A stretch of DNA of 64,000 nt from Capsicum annuum (GCF_002878395.1 NC_061115.1:218459374-218523373); one strand, 5' to 3'. Shown: positions 31,446 to 45,079, numbered from the stretch's first letter. Notes: a model not told the origin generated them from the letters alone. Program-made: numbers and translations.

Positions 31446-33107
31446 CATTGTGGTTCAAGTGACTTAAACACTTCGTATTTGGGGCAAAATGGTCATTTTC
31501 CCACCCCTTATATAAGCCACAAACACGGAATTTTACTCCAAAAACACCAAAATATACTTCTTCCAATTTTCTCTCAAGAACAACACCCCTTAGTCCCAAA
31601 CAAAAATCAAGATCCCTCAAGATTCAACCGTGGATTTTCAAAATTGATTGAAGATTTGGAATCCCCAAACCGTAGGCTTCAAGAATCATCCATCGAATTC
31701 CTAATTCGAGGTACACGGGGTTTTCCTAAAAATCGCATGGGTATAGAAATCATGCTTTAAGAAAAGGGTTTTTGGATTTATGATTTTATTCACGTTTTAG
31801 AAGCCTTGATGGTATTGTTTTGGCCTTTAGACCTTCCTCCAAAGTGATTTGAAATCTTACATATATATATGTATGTGTTGATATTTGAATTGAGAGCATG
31901 ACTTACATGAAATCCCTCTCTTGACATGATTTGTTCTATTTTTCATACGATATGGATCATTTTGAAGTGCATCTTGAAAAGCATGATATGAAACATCTTG
32001 ATAAATGCTATGATTTGAGTTATGGTTTTGAATTCAAAAGAGAGGGTTGTGCATGTTGATAAATGTTGAATATTCATATAATGAAAGGGTTGCATGGTTT
32101 TGCCAAAATCACATGACTACCATATGTTTGAAAAATTCTGCATAGTTTTGACTTATGTTTCAGAACATGAACTCTCTTATACTATTTGTATGTTTGGGTG
32201 TTCTGAATTGAGTTTTAATGAAAAGATCATGCATGATACTTTATGGCTCAGAAATAGGACTTGCAAGTCTTGGTGTGATAACACCAATTCAGATTATGCC
32301 ATGGTAATTCAAAACAGAATAGAATGCATGTTTGAAATCAGACTTTTCAGATGTTGAAACTAGAAAAATGCATAATTCAGAATAGGATAAAATTGGGCAC
32401 AAAGAGAGCTTAGGTGGTTCCCCGAAGAAGGCATGAGTTCAGACAACTTGTTGCCCAAAACCTTGATTTGTCGATCTGGGTATATTATTATACGTTGGCC
32501 TAGTGCCTTGTAGTGTATTAGACTCAGACACTCCAACTCTTATGGCATACTTGGGTTGGGGGCTTCCCCACCGAGTAAATGGCAGATTTCATATAGCCCA
32601 TGAAATATCAGACTTGTAGGAGAGTGTCACCTAACTCAGAAGTAATACAAAGATCAGAAACTGTCGAAAATGCTCATGCATTTTGAATTCATAACATACA
32701 TGATGTTTAATGACTAGCTCTCAACTAGTTTTTTAGATAAAAGCATTATTTTGGATTGCTTTGTGTACCAATACATCTGTATTAACCCCCTTCCCCACCT
32801 CTCAGGTTCTGAGGCCAATCTAGGGGTCCAAATAAGCAATAGATAATTCAGACAGCAGATCAGATTTTGCAGTGGTGAGCCTTCTCTGTTTCAGAAGGCC
32901 TGTCCTTTCAGATTATGTCATTTATTTCAGTTTTGGTCTACTGGGGGTCTTGTCCCAGTTTTCAGATAGTTGTCAGATTTTCATGTAGTAGAGATTTTGT
33001 AGATGATTTCAGATAATGTTTAATTGATATTGGATTTTATTCCTCATTGTTAAACTAAATCTAGATTATGACCATATTTTCGTAGCAGATTTTATTTCCG
33101 CATTTCC

Positions 33108-33149
<42 letters not shown>
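33108..33149. repeat. TA dinucleotide microsatellite
   Basis: About 20 uninterrupted TA units close to the 3' end of the LARD 1 5' LTR. Confidence 0.95.
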
Positions 33150-33152
<3 letters not shown>

Positions 33153-34133
33153 TGGTGTATATGATTACATATTAGAAGGGCTCTCGGGCCTTCATGGTTC
33201 GGGATGTTCATCACGGCCTGGGCCCCAATTCGGGTCGTGACAAACTTGGTATCAGAGCAGGGTTCATGGTCCCAGGGTGTCTCCAAAATCGCGTCGGGTA
33301 GAGTCTTGTTTATGGGTGTGTAGCGTGCCACACTTATAAGCAGGAGGCTACTAGGAGTTTAGGAATGTCTCTCTTTCTTCATGTTCTAGTTCATGCTATA
33401 GAGTCAGAATGTTCCTCTTTCATACTCTAATTCATGCTATGGTGTCGCCCATACGAAAGTAACAGTCATCCCTATTCTTTCCTTACTATGATGTTCTAAG
33501 ACATGTCTCATTATTGGGGTGATCCAAGTGCAAAATTTTAGAGGTTAAATGGTATGGTCCTTTCTGATTGAGCCACATAACATTTTGAAATTATGCAAGG
33601 ACTTGTGAAGAGTCCATTAGTGCTTTGGGGTGTATTAATTTTAGTGTGAACCTTGATCTTGATGAAATCGTGCTTTTCAGCCTGCGGTATTAAGTGTATT
33701 CAGTCTTTTTCAAAAATTTATGTTGCAAATGCCATGCTTCAGGGGGAATGATGTGTAGCAGAATGTTGGAACTATATTTCTACCTGAATAGTAGTATGAT
33801 TTAAAGTGTTATTGTCATAACCAATTGGTAGTTATATTGGATCAAGAAGTTAGTGATGTGAAGTCACAAAGTTAGAAGTCAGAGTGAGGGTGACTTTTGT
33901 GTAAATAAATATTTTAGTTGAATAACCGATGTTTGAGGATGATTTACCCCTTTATAGTGATAGACTAATGTGGTAGCTAGTAGTGGATTGTATGGTAGTC
34001 TATGGGGGGAAGTGTTTGACTCAGATTTTTATGTATACAGAGTAAGATGTGTATTTTTAGATCATTGAATATTGTGTGTCAAGTTTCTACCTCTTGTAAT
34101 CTTGTTATCATTGTGTTGTTGAAACTAAAAAGT

Positions 34134-34261
34134 CTAGTGAAGCCGTGTGGGGCTCTTTCGATTCACTAGCATAGTTGCCTTGTCAGTCATCTCATTTTTT
34201 TGTTCAAAACACAAAAATCAAAGTCTAGTGAAGCCGTGTGAGGCCTATTTTGATTCACTAG
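34134..34261 (+). repeat. Twin 36-37-nt hairpins
   Basis: Two copies of CTAGTGAAGCCGTGTG...TTCACTAG (34134-34169 and 34225-34261). Each has a perfect 8-bp stem (CTAGTGAA/TTCACTAG) and an inner GCC/GGC pairing, while the loop bases differ. Confidence 0.75.
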
Positions 34262-35112
34262 CAACTTGTTGTTCATCTTGTTGTTCTTGTGTTGGTTGGA
34301 ACTAGGGGTTTAGAGGCGTAATGGCAAGAAATGTGGTAAGGGCGATTTGTTGGATATATGTCTGGCCGAATCTTTTTGCATGAGGTTAAGTTGGTAATGA
34401 AGTGATACATCCTTGTGTGTTAGTTTCATAGAAATGAGTTATTAGTTAAGGTGAATTGTTGTTTGCTTGAAATATGACAGTGACCAGATTAGCCAGTAAG
34501 TTATGATTATAGACTCATGGTTGCTTGTGGAATTTGAAGGTAGTCTAGATGTACGCTTGGATAAGTAAATGTGATGTGATAAAGCTATATAAGTAGATGA
34601 GAGGGTTGGGGTTATAATATAAGATTATGGTTGACCATGTCTATTATGTGACTTTAACCCTCTTGACCTTCTTTTCATTGGTAGTTGTAAACTAGTACAA
34701 CTTATGAGAAGGTATGTAGTAGATTTTTGAGGTATTTGGATAAAATGTCCCAATTTGATGGACTAGTATATTATGTTGCATTCTTCATTGGTGGTAGATG
34801 ATTGATGCTAGACTATATGCTTGAATTTAAATATAGAATATGGATGTAAGAATAGTGGCTTAAGATTAATGATGAATGTTTTGTGAGAATTGGGTGTAAG
34901 GTTGGGTTGTAAATCATGTTTAGCACTAGACATTAAGTTTGAACAGTTGATGGCCATGAAGGTGGATGTGATGATTTATTGATTAATGATACTAGTTATA
35001 TGGAAGTGATTTAATAGGCTTGAACGGTGTATGCAATAGATTAAATTTATTTGATCCATGATGAAGTATGATATTGTATGTATGAGGTAAAAGTATGCCC
35101 AAGGTGATATAA

Positions 35113-35492
35113 GGTTGCGGCATTTTTCTAAGGCTATTACATGTTGTGTGTGGCTAGAGGTACCATTGAGTTTCTAGGTGAAGAAAGACTAGTTAGATGG
35201 TATATGGTGTTCTAAATAGCCAAGTTAAGGAGTTTTGATTGATAGTGTTGAGCCTTATTATATGATCTTGATTCTCATAGTAGAGAGATGTAAGTTTGGA
35301 GTTGTGGTATTTTTCTAAGGCTATTACATGTTGTGTGTGGCTAGTGGTACCGTTGAGTTGCTAGGTGGAGAAAGACTAGTTAGATGGTATATGGTGTTCT
35401 AAATAGCCAAGTTAAGGAGTTTTGATTGATAGTGTTGAGCCTTATTATATGATCTTGATTCTCATAGTAGAGAGATGTAAGTTTGGAGTTGC
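35113..35492 (+). repeat. 187-bp tandem duplication
   Basis: From ATTTTTCTAAGGCTATTACA the sequence repeats after exactly 187 bases, with only a few substitutions. The second copy ends in TTTGGAGTTG. Confidence 0.88.
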
Positions 35493-37813
35493 GCTATTGG
35501 TAGGCTATGTCGGAAGTAGTATGATTCATCAAAGGCTTGGTGATATCCATGTTAAGTTTTAGAATCTAAGTTTAAATTTTTGAAGGTTGAGCCGACAGAA
35601 ATAAGAGTTGAAGCGCTAGAGGGTGTGCACTCTGGCTATAGGGATACTCATGAAGATTTGAAGTTTGTAAGTGTTCAAGTATCATATAATGACTATTGGG
35701 GACTATAGAAAGATAGTGCATCTCAGAAGGTAGTATTAGCAGTGGGTTTTCCACTGCCAATATAGTCATTCAGGTTAAGTTCTATTTAATTGCGTGTATT
35801 GTCATATTCCAGACCCCAGAGGGTAGTTAGTGTGGTTCAGTTTAGAGTTTAGTAAGGGATCTTTCAAATTTAAGATGATGGATTAAAGCTAAGGGGGAGA
35901 TGATAGAACAAGTAACCAAGTCAGGCTCTCAGATTCTAGTAGTGATGCCAGTATGATATAGAACATCAGAAAGGGAGGGTGGGGCTCAACCCATTCTTAT
36001 CTTAGTATTTTTCAGCTATTCCAATACCTACTCATGCCTTGCGTTTCGGTTCCATGATCATAGTTCATGTTCATGCATATGATAGAGAATCATGTACTCT
36101 TCTAGTTCCAAAATGAGGAGTTCCAGTTCATTCAGTAGTCGGAATCACATTTCATATGCTATGAAATCCAAATTGTAGTAATGCAACTTATGACTTATGT
36201 ACTCACGCTTTATAGGTGCTCAGTTCCTATAACTCATGCTATACTTCTAATGATTGGCAAAAAATTCAGCTTATAGCCATGTATGCCTCCAATTTAGATT
36301 TACTTTGATGAATCCCTGATGTTGATCCGCTATTGCTTAGGCCTCAGTTAAGTGTCAAGTCTCGTATAATATCCTTCCATGCTTCAAGATCTTATGTTCT
36401 AACCTTTTAGTGACTCCTCCTTATGTGATGATAGTGGTGATGAGTAAATGTTTCTTGTTGATGGAAGATCATTGTATGCTTGTTTTAGATAAGTCCATAA
36501 GTGTGAAATGAAATTTAGGGCCAAGTTTTTTTTTATACATATGATGGTTAATGGAAAATTTGTATGTGTATGTTCTTGGGGTAGCGCGTAGAAGTTGTAT
36601 TGATGGTGGTTTAGAGAATATATGAAGTACATCTTGATTAATGTTGCCTTGAAGGTCATATGTGGTTATAAAGATAGGCTTAAATGACATGTTGGGATGT
36701 AAGTGGAGGAACGCAATATGCGCTAGTGAATCCATAGTAAGAGTTCAGAGTTAGTCATTGAAGTGGTAGGGCACATTATGCTTAGGATGTGAAAAAAAAA
36801 TATAGAAGGTTGAATCATATGGTTTAGAATAATATCGTGGTGTAGTGTGTTGTATTTTGTGAGTTAGAGTTAGGCTTGATCACGGTGAAAGGATTTAAGC
36901 TACTTGAGATATTAGCAGAAAGATTTATCGATGCCCATATGAGAATTTTAAGCTGAATTGAATGAGTATGGTAATTAAGGGGGATAGTATGGTTAAGGGT
37001 GTATTCGAGGAGTGTGCTAAGCTTGAAAGTAAGAAGTGACATGGCCTAAATCCTGGTAATTCTATCCTAGTTTATGAGTTATATGTCTATATTCTATGCG
37101 ATGGAGTAGTGCTATTTTGTGATTTCTTAGTTGGATGTCTTGTGTAACTTATGCCCAAGATTCTTTGCTCCCTAATTCTACTAGGACTTCTTTAGAAAGA
37201 GTGTTGAAGAGATACCCCAGTTAAGTATGAGGATCCAGCAAAATTCGGTCTGTATAGCCAGTAATGCAGTTTAGTCAGATAGACAAGTTACTATGGTTTT
37301 CCACCTTTTCACCCAGTCCTACTATCCGAAGTCTCATGCGTATGACCATCCCAAGAGATAATCTATTCCATCCATGTAAGTTGCGATTTCAGTTCAGTCC
37401 AAGCATTATGTTTCAGATTCAGCTATTTAGTCATGACTCAGTTCATAAATGTTCAACGCATGATCTCAAATTTTTTTTCCAGATATTTTAGCTTAGGCAG
37501 TATAATACCCTGGTACGATCTAAGTTTTGTTGATTCATGATTCTTACTTATATAAGTTATCACTTCTCAATTCAATATGTATGATTAGACACGATCACTC
37601 CAAGAAAATCCTAAACTCTCAGCTTTAATCAGCTCCTTGAAGCAATTAAAGTCAAGTCAGCTCAGAATTCAGTTTCATGATAGAAGTTTAAATGTCTTAG
37701 ATCAGCTATATCCTTTCTTAAAAGACACAACATATCCATGTTATTCCAAACCTTTAAGCTTCAACAAGTTCCTACCCATCATTCGGGGACGAATGGTCCC
37801 AAGGGGGAGATAA

Positions 37814-38632
37814 TGTAACACCCTGTACTTTCGGACTAGAATTTAGACCATCGCTCCTACTTGTATAGATCAAAACTAAGAAATTCCTTGTTAATATATG
37901 TGTGGTTATCAGTCCTAAGGTGTATTAATACCTATGAGTATAATTTGAGGTCACAAAAATCCCGTAACTCTAAGCGAGTTGAAATTATTTCTATCGATTA
38001 AGTTTTAGAGGATGTTTCAACTTAAGTCAACTTCCAGCGACCATAACTCCCAATATATATATATAGAATTAGAGGATCTACTATATATCAAATGAAAGGT
38101 CTTCGAATTATCTTTCCAATGATACTAATTTTACCAAAATCCGACACTCGAGCAAGAAGTTATGGCTTTGCAAAGTGGAGTGCGTCGCCTAGCATAAGGT
38201 GTGCGACACACAACCTAACATATGCTATAAGGTGTGTGATAAAATGTGTGTCGCACAACCTAGATTATGCGTTAAGGTGTGCGCCACATACATTGTGGTC
38301 CAAGTGACTTAAGCACTCCGTATTTGGGGCAAAATTGTCATTTTCCCACCCCTATATAAGCCACAAACACGGAATTTTATTCCAAAAACACCAAAATATA
38401 CTTCTTCTTCAAATTTTCTCTCAAGAACAACACCCCTTAGTCCCAAACAAAAATCAAGATCCCTCAAGATTAAACCGTGGATTTTTAAAATTGATTGAAG
38501 ATTTGGAATCTTCAAACCGTAGGCTTCAAGAATCATACATCGAATTCCTAATTCGAGGTACGCAGGATTTTCCTAAAAATCTCATGGGTAAAGAAATCAT
38601 GCTTTAAGAAAAGGATTTTTGGATTTATGATT
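37814..38632 (+). repeat. LARD 1 3' LTR, partial
   Basis: Begins TGTAACACCCTGTACTTTCG after the purine tract and follows the 5' LTR to GGATTTATGATT, where homology stops abruptly. The remaining about 1.45 kb of LTR was not found further right. Confidence 0.85.
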
Positions 38633-38633
38633 C

Positions 38634-38815
38634 GGAAAAAAGCTCAAATATGCCACTGAACTATCAGAAATGACTCATTTATGTCATCCGTTAAAAGTTG
38701 GGCTCATTCATGCCATCGCCGTTACAAAATTGGCTCATCCATGCCATTACTTTTAATAGCTGGATTTTAAAAACAGTTTTGCCACGTGGCGGCATATTAG
38801 AGGTCCACTTCATTT
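38634..38815 (+). repeat. Terminus of a Solanaceae-type MITE or Mutator-like element
   Basis: GGAAAAAAGCTCAAATATGCC, CTGAACTATC, CCGTTAAAAGTT and GCCACGTGGCGGCATATT follow the pattern seen at ends of common non-autonomous DNA elements in Solanaceae. The matching inverted end was not found, so the element is either truncated or longer than could be traced. Confidence 0.45.
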
Positions 38816-39609
38816 TTTAAAAAAAATAATTTTTTAAAAAAGTTAATTTTTTTGTTTCTGATGCATTAAAAAGAATCCACCCAACTTTTTGATCCATTAA
38901 AATTAGTTTGATTTATGCTTTTAAAATTTGAGATTATTTTGTATATTGCCCCATATCAATAATTTTTTTCCTTTTCTGGCTTTCACGTGTGACTCTGTTC
39001 ACAATACGGATCAATAATATGATCATCTCCCTTTGAACTAAGTTTTACTTGATTAATTACTGTTAATGAGTTTATTTTGAGATTATTTGTGTATCGCCTC
39101 ATATCATTCGAGTATTTATAGTTACCAAGCTCATCGAATTTTTTTTTTTGGTTGTATGCGTCTTAAAATTATGGTCAAATATAGTAAATTGATCCATAGA
39201 CAAGCAAAGACAATAAGACAATACGTCTCATACTGTCACTCTATCATACTCATACCCATCCTGCAAAAATTTCAGTACAGTGGCGTTGATATAAATTATT
39301 GTGCTAATTAATTACCATAAAATACTTTTAATATTGTATGATATCATTTGCTTTGAACCAAATTGATATTTTTTTTCAAGAGACCTTAAATATCCGATAG
39401 TTTATAAATAATTTCATTTCTTTTTTACTTTTCATGTGGGACGTTGTTCTCTCAAACACTCATTATACTGTTTCCTTTCATCTTTTTTAATATGTCGTTT
39501 AATGTTTTGACACAATCATATATTAAGATAATTATTTGACAATCAACATTAATCATTGGAGGTAGAATATTTGTCTAAATTACAACTATATTTATCTTAA
39601 ATTACAATT
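38816..39609. other. AT-rich, no feature recognised
   Basis: No coding potential. It contains several T runs. It may be the interior of the DNA element that begins at 38634. Confidence 0.3.
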
Positions 39610-40295
39610 TGATTTAATGATATAGTTACATAAAAATTGGTGAGACGTCATATTATTTACATATTATTGGCGAGATGTCTAAATTGGTACGTTCATGATT
39701 ATTTACCATTATAAATGATGTGATGATAGCCGAAATATGATCTTACGGTTTTTCTTCTTGTTAGACGGTTAAGCTATGTGGTAACTAGTTGTCTATTAGC
39801 TAACTATGCACTTGATAGCTAGGAAGCTAATGTATTAGTTAATGAATCTTGCTTAGTTGAAACATGGTAGCTAATGATGGTCCGTTAATGAATGATGTCA
39901 TTATAAAAGATGGTTAGGTGACAAGTAGTAATGTGTTGTCTAGTAATGATTAACAAAAAAAGGATAAATAGTTGATAATAATGAATGGTGGATAAATGAC
40001 GGTTTTGGTCTAGTGATGAACCTAGACTAGATGTTAGATGCTGACTATTAATGAATAGTGGTTAGTTGTTATCCCGTGACTAAGGATTATGTGAATGATA
40101 ATGTTTAGGCTAATAACTAGAGGCTATGTGATGACTAGCGAACTAGCGGTTTAATAATATTAAATGTTGGTTAGCAAATAACGAGTAATTGGGATGTATT
40201 GATAAGATAAATATCTTTACAGTTATGAGTATATCGGTTTGCGTCTGTGCACCTATTATATGCCTATATTTATGTATCGAGATTTATGATAATAC

Positions 40296-40556
40296 ATTGA
40301 TACCCAGCAAGGTCGGAGGATATTATGATGATATTGATACCCGGTTCGAGTCTGGAGGATACTATGGAGATGATATTGATACCCGGCTAGGCCGGAGGAT
40401 ATTATGATGATATTGATACTCGGTTCGAATCTGGAGAATACTATTGAGATGATATTGATACCCGGCAAGCTCGGAGGATATTATGATAATATTGATATCT
40501 GATTTGAGTCCGGAGGATACTATTGAGATAATATTGATACTCGGTGAGGCAGAAGG
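40296..40556. repeat. Two-part (37+42 bp) tandem repeat
   Basis: Units alternate: A (37 bp, ATTGATACCCGGCTAGGCCG...) and B (42 bp, ATTGATACCCGGTTCGAGTC...). Coordinates are A 40296-40332, B 40333-40374, A 40375-40411, B 40412-40453, A 40454-40490, B 40491-40532, then a partial A. The higher-order period is 79 bp. Confidence 0.92.
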
Positions 40557-41489
40557 TTGATGACGATGATGATGGTTCTGATGAGGATAGTTATGATGCA
40601 TTTGATATTGATGGAATATTTTCATTCTTTCCTGCATGCGCATCGCCTATCACCAGTATGCACCTATGTCTATTAGCCGGTATGGGACGGTTGCATAGAT
40701 ATGGGTGAATAATATGTCTTATGTTATTGTTTGTTGATTGAACCTTCTGAGTCTGGGCCGATGGGGGTACGCATAGGATTGGCTAAATATTTGGTTGTTC
40801 GGTGTAGCCAGTTATTTACGATGTTATTGATATTGTTATTATCATGGTTATGATCATTATTATGGCTAGCTTATGACAGATTAGTCATGGATTCGGTATT
40901 AGGATTGAGGTATGCCTTCGACCTTTGCTATCTTATGATTACATTACTATGCACGATTATTCTCTGTCTAGCCATATGGATTAGAAATCCTGAGTATGGT
41001 TATATTGAATGCTGCTAGTATTATAATTTGAATGCTGCTAGTATTATAATGAGGTCTTAAAATAAGAACATGATGATGTAGGTTATGTTGAGATAACCTC
41101 CTCTCTCTATATATATATATCTAGCTATATGAAGTCATGGTACTATCGGATATCCCTTTCTTCGTTGTTCATATTGTATGGTCGTTCCTTCGCCTTGTAT
41201 ATTACAATATATCTTTCTTTCGCTCTTTATCTGTATATGGACCTGGGATATAAGGTATAGCTTTAGCATATATTGAATATAGCTGGAATAAAGATAGTTC
41301 ACTTTGATACTTCCTTAATCTTATTATGTTAGATTCTTGAACATGAATAGGATAGTTGTCTCTTGTTATTTCTCATTGACTTATTACATGATTTATGGAC
41401 TTTTGGTGGTAGTTTTCATTTTGCTTATATGTTGTGTCATATCCTATTTTTACCTAAGATCAAAACGAGCATGATATTATGGACTCTAA

Positions 41490-44400
41490 AAAAAAAAATT
41501 ATATATAGAGTCGCCACCTAATTTTTAAAAAAAATAAGAAAACCTATTTATTTACTAACAAGTATAATTTAACTTAATCTACGAACCAATTTAGATTCTA
41601 GATAAGAGTTCAAATTAATTCAAAGAAAAGGTATTAGACACTCTTCAGAATCCACAAATGTGATTTCTGACCAGATTTAGATTTATTAAAAGATAAAAAA
41701 AAATTATACGTGTATATACAAATATAAAATGTGTATTAAAATAATGTAAATAATTTATATATAAAAGATGTACAAATTACCTATATTATAGTAAAGCTAT
41801 GTACAAAAATATATGAAAATATGTAGATAGAAGTATATATAAGAATGTATATGAAAAGAAAATAAAGATTGAGTATAGGAAAATTTACTTTAAAGAAAAA
41901 AATTAAGTAATGTTTTTAGTGTAAAAATTATGAATTATTTGATTAAATATCTCAATTAATTTGATATAAATATTAAAATCTAAATTTGCCTAAACGTGTG
42001 TTTAAGATTGCGTAACGTGTGTTTAAGACTACGTAAGTAAACATATTCCCACCCAACACTCAAAAGTAAAGTTTTCACTATGATAATATTTTATACAAGT
42101 ACAAAAATATAAAAATACAATATAAAACTTAAAGTCTTTGGAGACCATTCCAGACAAATATTTTTAATAACCTATATAAACACTTGTAATAAACAAGTTA
42201 GTAACAAGTAAAAAATTAATCAAAATAAATTGAACAAATATATGCATATATATTTAAAAATATAATTTTTATTAAAAAGCGAGCTCAAATAAAGTTTTTT
42301 TTTTTTTTTTTTTTTTGTTATTTTTAAAAATATAAAGATTTCATCATTACCTAAAATATTTATTTTATTACGTATGTCTTTTATTGGTGAAGGTCTCAAA
42401 AATTTCTTCATCTACCTGCGTAGTATTTTGTTCTGATCCGTTTCACAAACATACAAAAAAAGTTGAAAAAATAAAGCATATAAGTCAAAAATGAACAAAA
42501 GGTGCAACAAAATATAATGGGAACATGTAAAAAAAATCGAAGAGGGAGCATATTAGTCAAAAATAACATGAAGGGCAGGAACATGCAAAAAATCAAAAGG
42601 GAGCATATTAGTCAAAAAAATAACAGAAAGTGCAGCAAAAATATAATAAGAACACGCAAAAAATCAAAAGGGGGCATATTAGTCAAAAATGAACAAAAAG
42701 TGCAGTCAACAAAAATAATAAGAGCATACAAAAACTTGAGAAATAAAATCCATGGGATGACCTCAAATATCCACACGGAAGAGATAATTTTATTGGCCAT
42801 TGTTAAGACCTATTCTTTGTTAGTTATCTCACTCAATAAAGAAATTAATCAAAGCTACAGTCAAAGTAGCATGTTATAATGTTACTTTTTAAAGTTAAAG
42901 AAATAATTACAGTGAATCAACAACTACCAAAAGATAAAAAAAAATAAAAAATAAACAAAACTAATGACAATCCACAAAATGCACTAATATAACTTTAAAA
43001 GAAGCAACAACATAAAAGATGAATCAAGCACTAATAGAAAAAAGAATGAAATATAGCCGCACAGAAAATGATATCTAAAAAAAAATAAAAATAACACAAC
43101 ACCAAAGAAAGAAGAAAGATTACATAAACCTGCATATAACAAGGTTAGAAAACCAAAAGATAAAAAAAATAAAAAAAATTGAAAACGATGAAGTTCGCCA
43201 GAAACGGATCTCCTCCGGCCAGATTTGAACATTTCGGATCATTATTAGAGTAGTTAGATTTCGCCGGAGAAACTAAAAATAATTCATAACTAAACAAACA
43301 AATAAAAATTATGTGATGGGAAAAAGAAATCGGTGAAGTTAGTTGAAGTTCAAATGAATTTTTAGATCTGGAAAGTGAAGAAAAGCATGTGGATTTTGGT
43401 TCGTAGAGAAATGAATTGAAAATGGAGAAAGTGTTTAGTGAGATGAGTAAATTAGTGGAAGAGAGAAAGAGGAGAGTTGATTTTGTGTGTGTTGTACGTG
43501 TAGTCTAATGTGTGTGTAGGTGTATGTGGATATTTAAAGAAAGAGAAAAATATATAATTTTAAAAGGTTAATCAGAGAAAAATATATAATTTAAAAAGGT
43601 TAATCAATCATATCTACTCTTCCAACAAGATCCTTAATTTAAGGGATGATAGTTTAACAAAATTAAAAAAAGTGACCGACTTTTGACTCTATTAATTTAT
43701 TATTTTATATATTAAAATAATTGAAACTGACTCACATTTGTAAATCTTATTAAATAATATATCAAAAAAATATGAAATCAGATTTATAATTACAGAAAAA
43801 TAAAAATAATAAATAAAAATAAAATATAATTATCTTAAAAAATACATTATGTTATAAATAATTAAAATTATATTATGCTTTAAAGAATTATTGTGCTATG
43901 TTATATACGTATGCAGAGGATTGTATAAAAAATATAAAACTGATAAAAATTTTAAAATTTATAAAATTAAAAATAATGACCAATAAATTATGTGAAATTA
44001 AAATATGATAATAGATGAATAAAATTTATAAAATAATAATGATTATCAATAATTTATTAAGAATTGTAAAAAATGTATGAGTACGCGGAGTATGAATAAA
44101 AACAGAGAAGGATTGTGTGTGTACGTGTAGTGTGAATTGGTGGAGAAGATAATTGTGTTGTTGTGGGAATTTTTGTGGTCCCTCCATGTGTGTGTAATGA
44201 TGTATGTGTGGGAGGTAAGGAATATGTGGGAATGGGTGGAGTGTTAGGTGATGGTAGGTGGGGTAGGGAGAGCCAAATAATATTACTATTCATTAATCAT
44301 CTCAATACTGTAAAACAAATGTGACGTCATATTGTACACGTGTACAGATGATTTTTAAAATATTAAAAGATAATAAATTGATAAAAATTTTAAAATAAGA

Positions 44401-44560
44401 AAAAATATTAATATATTCTGAAAATTAAAAACATGTGAAAATAAATTGATTAAAATTTTAAAGTAAGAATTATTATCAATAATTTATCAAAAAAATTATA
44501 AAAATATGTAAAAATTATATTTTATGCTCTTTAACGATCAGGAAGTCTGAAAACGTTAAT
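41490..44560. other. AT-rich inserted block, unidentified
   Basis: About 3 kb of very AT-rich DNA with A and T runs (42297-42317) and no gene. GAGTCGCCACCTAATTTTT at 41509-41527 starts a pattern I have the impression is common in Solanaceae repeats. On the minus strand, 43540-43200 looks promoter- and leader-like: a TATTTAAATATCC box, then CT-rich DNA with a few short repeats. 42480-42720 has a roughly 80-bp repeated theme (GTCAAAAATGAACAAAAAGTGCA...). Confidence 0.35.
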
Positions 44561-45079
44561 TTTAGGTACGAAAAGCAAAAATTGGGTTTCAACATGTTGT
44601 ATATATCTACTTTATCTTTGGAGCTCAGTTGGCAGTTGCCTACTGAGTACCATTCGTTTGGTACTCATACTACACCTCTGCAATCTGCAGATCATAGTAC
44701 GAGTTATCGTCGTTGATGTGTGCATTGTGTGGAGTAGCCTTGATTCGGAGACTTAAAGTGAGCTCATGATGTTCGGAGTATTACTTATCTCTCTCTTATG
44801 TATTAGACTAGCCTCTAAGTTGTATTTAGAAGTAAGTTGAATCAGTGTATTTCTTCATTATATATCACTTTTGTACTCTTATTATGTTTAGGAGCTCTTT
44901 TACTGATACCGCCAGGTTTTGGGTTTCATCTATGTATTGATCTTTATCTCATATATTCCGTATTCTTTTTCTTATGTTATTAAATAGTCCGTTACCAGCT
45001 GTTCCGTACTACAGGTTGGCTTGCCTACTGGTGGGTTATGGTAGGCCCCATCATGACCTCAAAAGTCGGGTCATGACAC

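Larger units (their letters stand above)
30954..33242 (+). repeat. LARD 1 5' LTR (2289 bp)
   Basis: Begins TGTAACACCCCGTACTTTCG and ends GGGTCGTGACA. It contains about 30-bp tandem units (31325-31445), a TA microsatellite near its 3' end, and a TATA-like CTTATATAAGCC at 31508-31519. Confidence 0.88.
33243..37813 (+). other. LARD 1 interior, non-coding
   Basis: 4.57 kb with no gag, RT, RNase H or integrase motif in any frame. It holds twin hairpins (34134-34261), a 187-bp tandem duplication (35113-35492) and an internal purine tract (TAAGGGGGAGATGATAG, 35890-35906). The stretch around 35840-36060 and 36420-36700 is recognisably related to the LARD 2 interior (54140-54880). Confidence 0.75.
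30954..38632 (+). mobile_element. LARD-type LTR element 1 (no gag-pol recognised)
   Basis: 5' LTR 30954-33242, then primer site TGGTATCAGAGC (33247-33258). The 4.6-kb interior has no recognisable gag or pol motif, and a purine tract (CAAGGGGGAGATAA) precedes the 3' LTR at 37814. The 3' LTR is co-linear with the 5' LTR for about 820 bp and then breaks at 38632 into another element. Large LTRs with a long non-coding interior define LARDs, which depend on proteins from other elements. Confidence 0.85.
39610..45079 (+). repeat. Putative LTR interrupted by an AT-rich insertion
   Basis: The right end TCGGGTCATGACA followed by CAATT is LTR-like, and CAATT also precedes a TG at 39605-39611, which would give a 5-bp duplication. 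The LTR-like text is 39700-41480 and 44570-45079. The AT-rich block between looks like a later insertion. The left boundary is weak, because a 7-base match can occur by chance. Confidence 0.35.

Noticed and set aside
36399..37042. Minus-strand open frames of 72-88 codons
   Set aside because: They lie in the LARD interior, are biased in composition and match nothing recognisable.
40296..40556. CRISPR-like array
   Set aside because: Units abut without unique spacers, and the window is plant nuclear DNA. It is a plain tandem repeat.
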